In this document: piece by piece, positions 63,691-64,000 of the stretch
How the letters are laid out: every line of letters starts with the position of its first letter
How positions within the stretch are numbered: position 1 is the first letter of the stretch
Assembly (NCBI RefSeq): GCF_013868055.1
Contig: NZ_JACEOL010000014.1
Span: 62,001-126,000, forward strand
Reading direction: 5' to 3'
Source of the DNA: Thermoactinomyces mirandus
Lineage (GTDB): Bacteria > Bacillota > Bacilli > Thermoactinomycetales > Thermoactinomycetaceae
DNA length: 64,000 nt
Made by a program: the position numbers and the translations under genes
The notes under the pieces: model-generated
What the model was told of the DNA's origin: nothing
Database searches by the model: none
What the model saw: the letters and a program-made list of their open reading frames with translations, nothing else

Positions 63691-64000
63691 ATGGGCATAG
63701 TGGTAAAAAAATTCGGCGGTACTTCGGTTGGGGATGTCAACCGGATTCAGGCGGTTGCCGATCGGATCAAACAGGCTGCCAGCCAGGGACAGCAATGTGT
63801 AGTCGTGGTGTCGGCTATGGGGAAATCAACAGACAGGCTTGTCGATTTGGCCAATCAGATTTCCGGGAATCCATCGCCCCGGGAAATGGATATGCTGCTT
63901 ACAACTGGTGAGCAGGTAAGCATTTCTTTATTGACAATGGCTCTGCAGGCAAGGGGGCTGAAAGCCCGTTCGATGACCGGCTGGCAGGCTGGAATCCAGA
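63691..64000 (+). CDS. lysC: Aspartate kinase, lysine-regulated (partial, cut by window end)
   Basis: First enzyme of lysine/threonine/methionine synthesis. The first 103 codons are present: the start [20 protein letters not shown] is the aspartokinase signature, followed by [17 protein letters not shown] and [13 protein letters not shown] 63691 follows AGAGGAGAGG. It is controlled by the lysine riboswitch, consistent with a lysine-sensitive isozyme. The C-terminal ACT domains lie beyond the window. Confidence 0.97.
   Translation, partial: MGIVVKKFGGTSVGDVNRIQAVADRIKQAASQGQQCVVVVSAMGKSTDRLVDLANQISGNPSPREMDMLLTTGEQVSISLLTMALQARGLKARSMTGWQAGIQ

Overview
The window reads as a continuous piece of chromosome from an aerobic, endospore-forming Gram-positive bacterium of the order Bacillales. 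Spore genes include sspI, sleB, ytxC and spoVAF. There are three T-box leaders, a lysine riboswitch, an L20-type leader, strong AGGAGG ribosome sites with many TTG/GTG starts, and gene order recalling Bacillus subtilis (nrdR-dnaB...dnaI...ytxC-thrS; infC-rpmI-rplT; pheST-zapA-cvpA...mutS2...lcfA-fadR-etfBA-trxA-uvrC...lysC). The futalosine-pathway gene mqnC and a large HTH-TPR regulator point away from Bacillus itself and perhaps towards an Alicyclobacillaceae-like lineage (Effusibacillus/Tumebacillus type). That family placement is an inference and not secure.

Layout: 1-6.8 kb holds nrdR, dnaB, a tRNA cluster (Phe-Gly-Leu), then a gene-poor accessory stretch with decayed genes, the helicase loader dnaI and an exact 75-bp copy of the tRNA-Leu 3' end. 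6.9-12.7 kb holds mqnC, a broken unknown gene, a YdjM-like membrane protein, ytxC and T-box-controlled thrS. 12.8-15.9 kb holds a DUF420/CtaM-like gene, infC-rpmI-rplT behind an attenuating leader, a decayed transposase-like fragment and a MarR regulator. 16.1-24.4 kb is branched-chain amino acid synthesis: ilvD, then a T-box(Leu)-controlled ilvB-ilvN-ilvC-leuA-leuB operon that stops at a strong terminator without leuCD.

24.5-29.4 kb carries minus-strand secreted or lipid-anchored proteins (DigH-like glycosidase, lipoprotein, matrixin protease), a tiny Cys-rich peptide and thiDE. 29.6-33.0 kb has the BdbD/BdbC disulfide pair, a small membrane protein, sspI, a KtrA-like K+ channel regulator and a SpoU methyltransferase. 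33.0-42.6 kb is T-box(Phe)-pheST, zapA, cvpA, a dead GNAT gene where polX sits in Bacillus, sleB and mutS2. 42.7-51.8 kb is accessory: a subtilisin-like protease, an ArAE-type membrane protein, an RsmF-like methyltransferase, an HTH-TPR regulator with a 4-nt-overlapping micro-ORF, a threonine dehydratase and spoVAF. 51.9-60.8 kb is fatty-acid oxidation (lcfA, fadR with a perfect FadR-type operator, etfBA), trxA, uvrC and a DnaB/DnaD-like protein. 60.8-64 kb has a carotenoid-desaturase-like oxidoreductase, tatA and the start of lysC behind a lysine riboswitch.

Most of the window is conventional. The parts that most deserve a second look are the tRNA-Leu-bounded segment carrying dnaI, the two HTH-TPR regulators with overlapping micro-ORFs, the Cys-rich micro-peptide, the AUC start of infC, and the DnaB-like protein behind uvrC.
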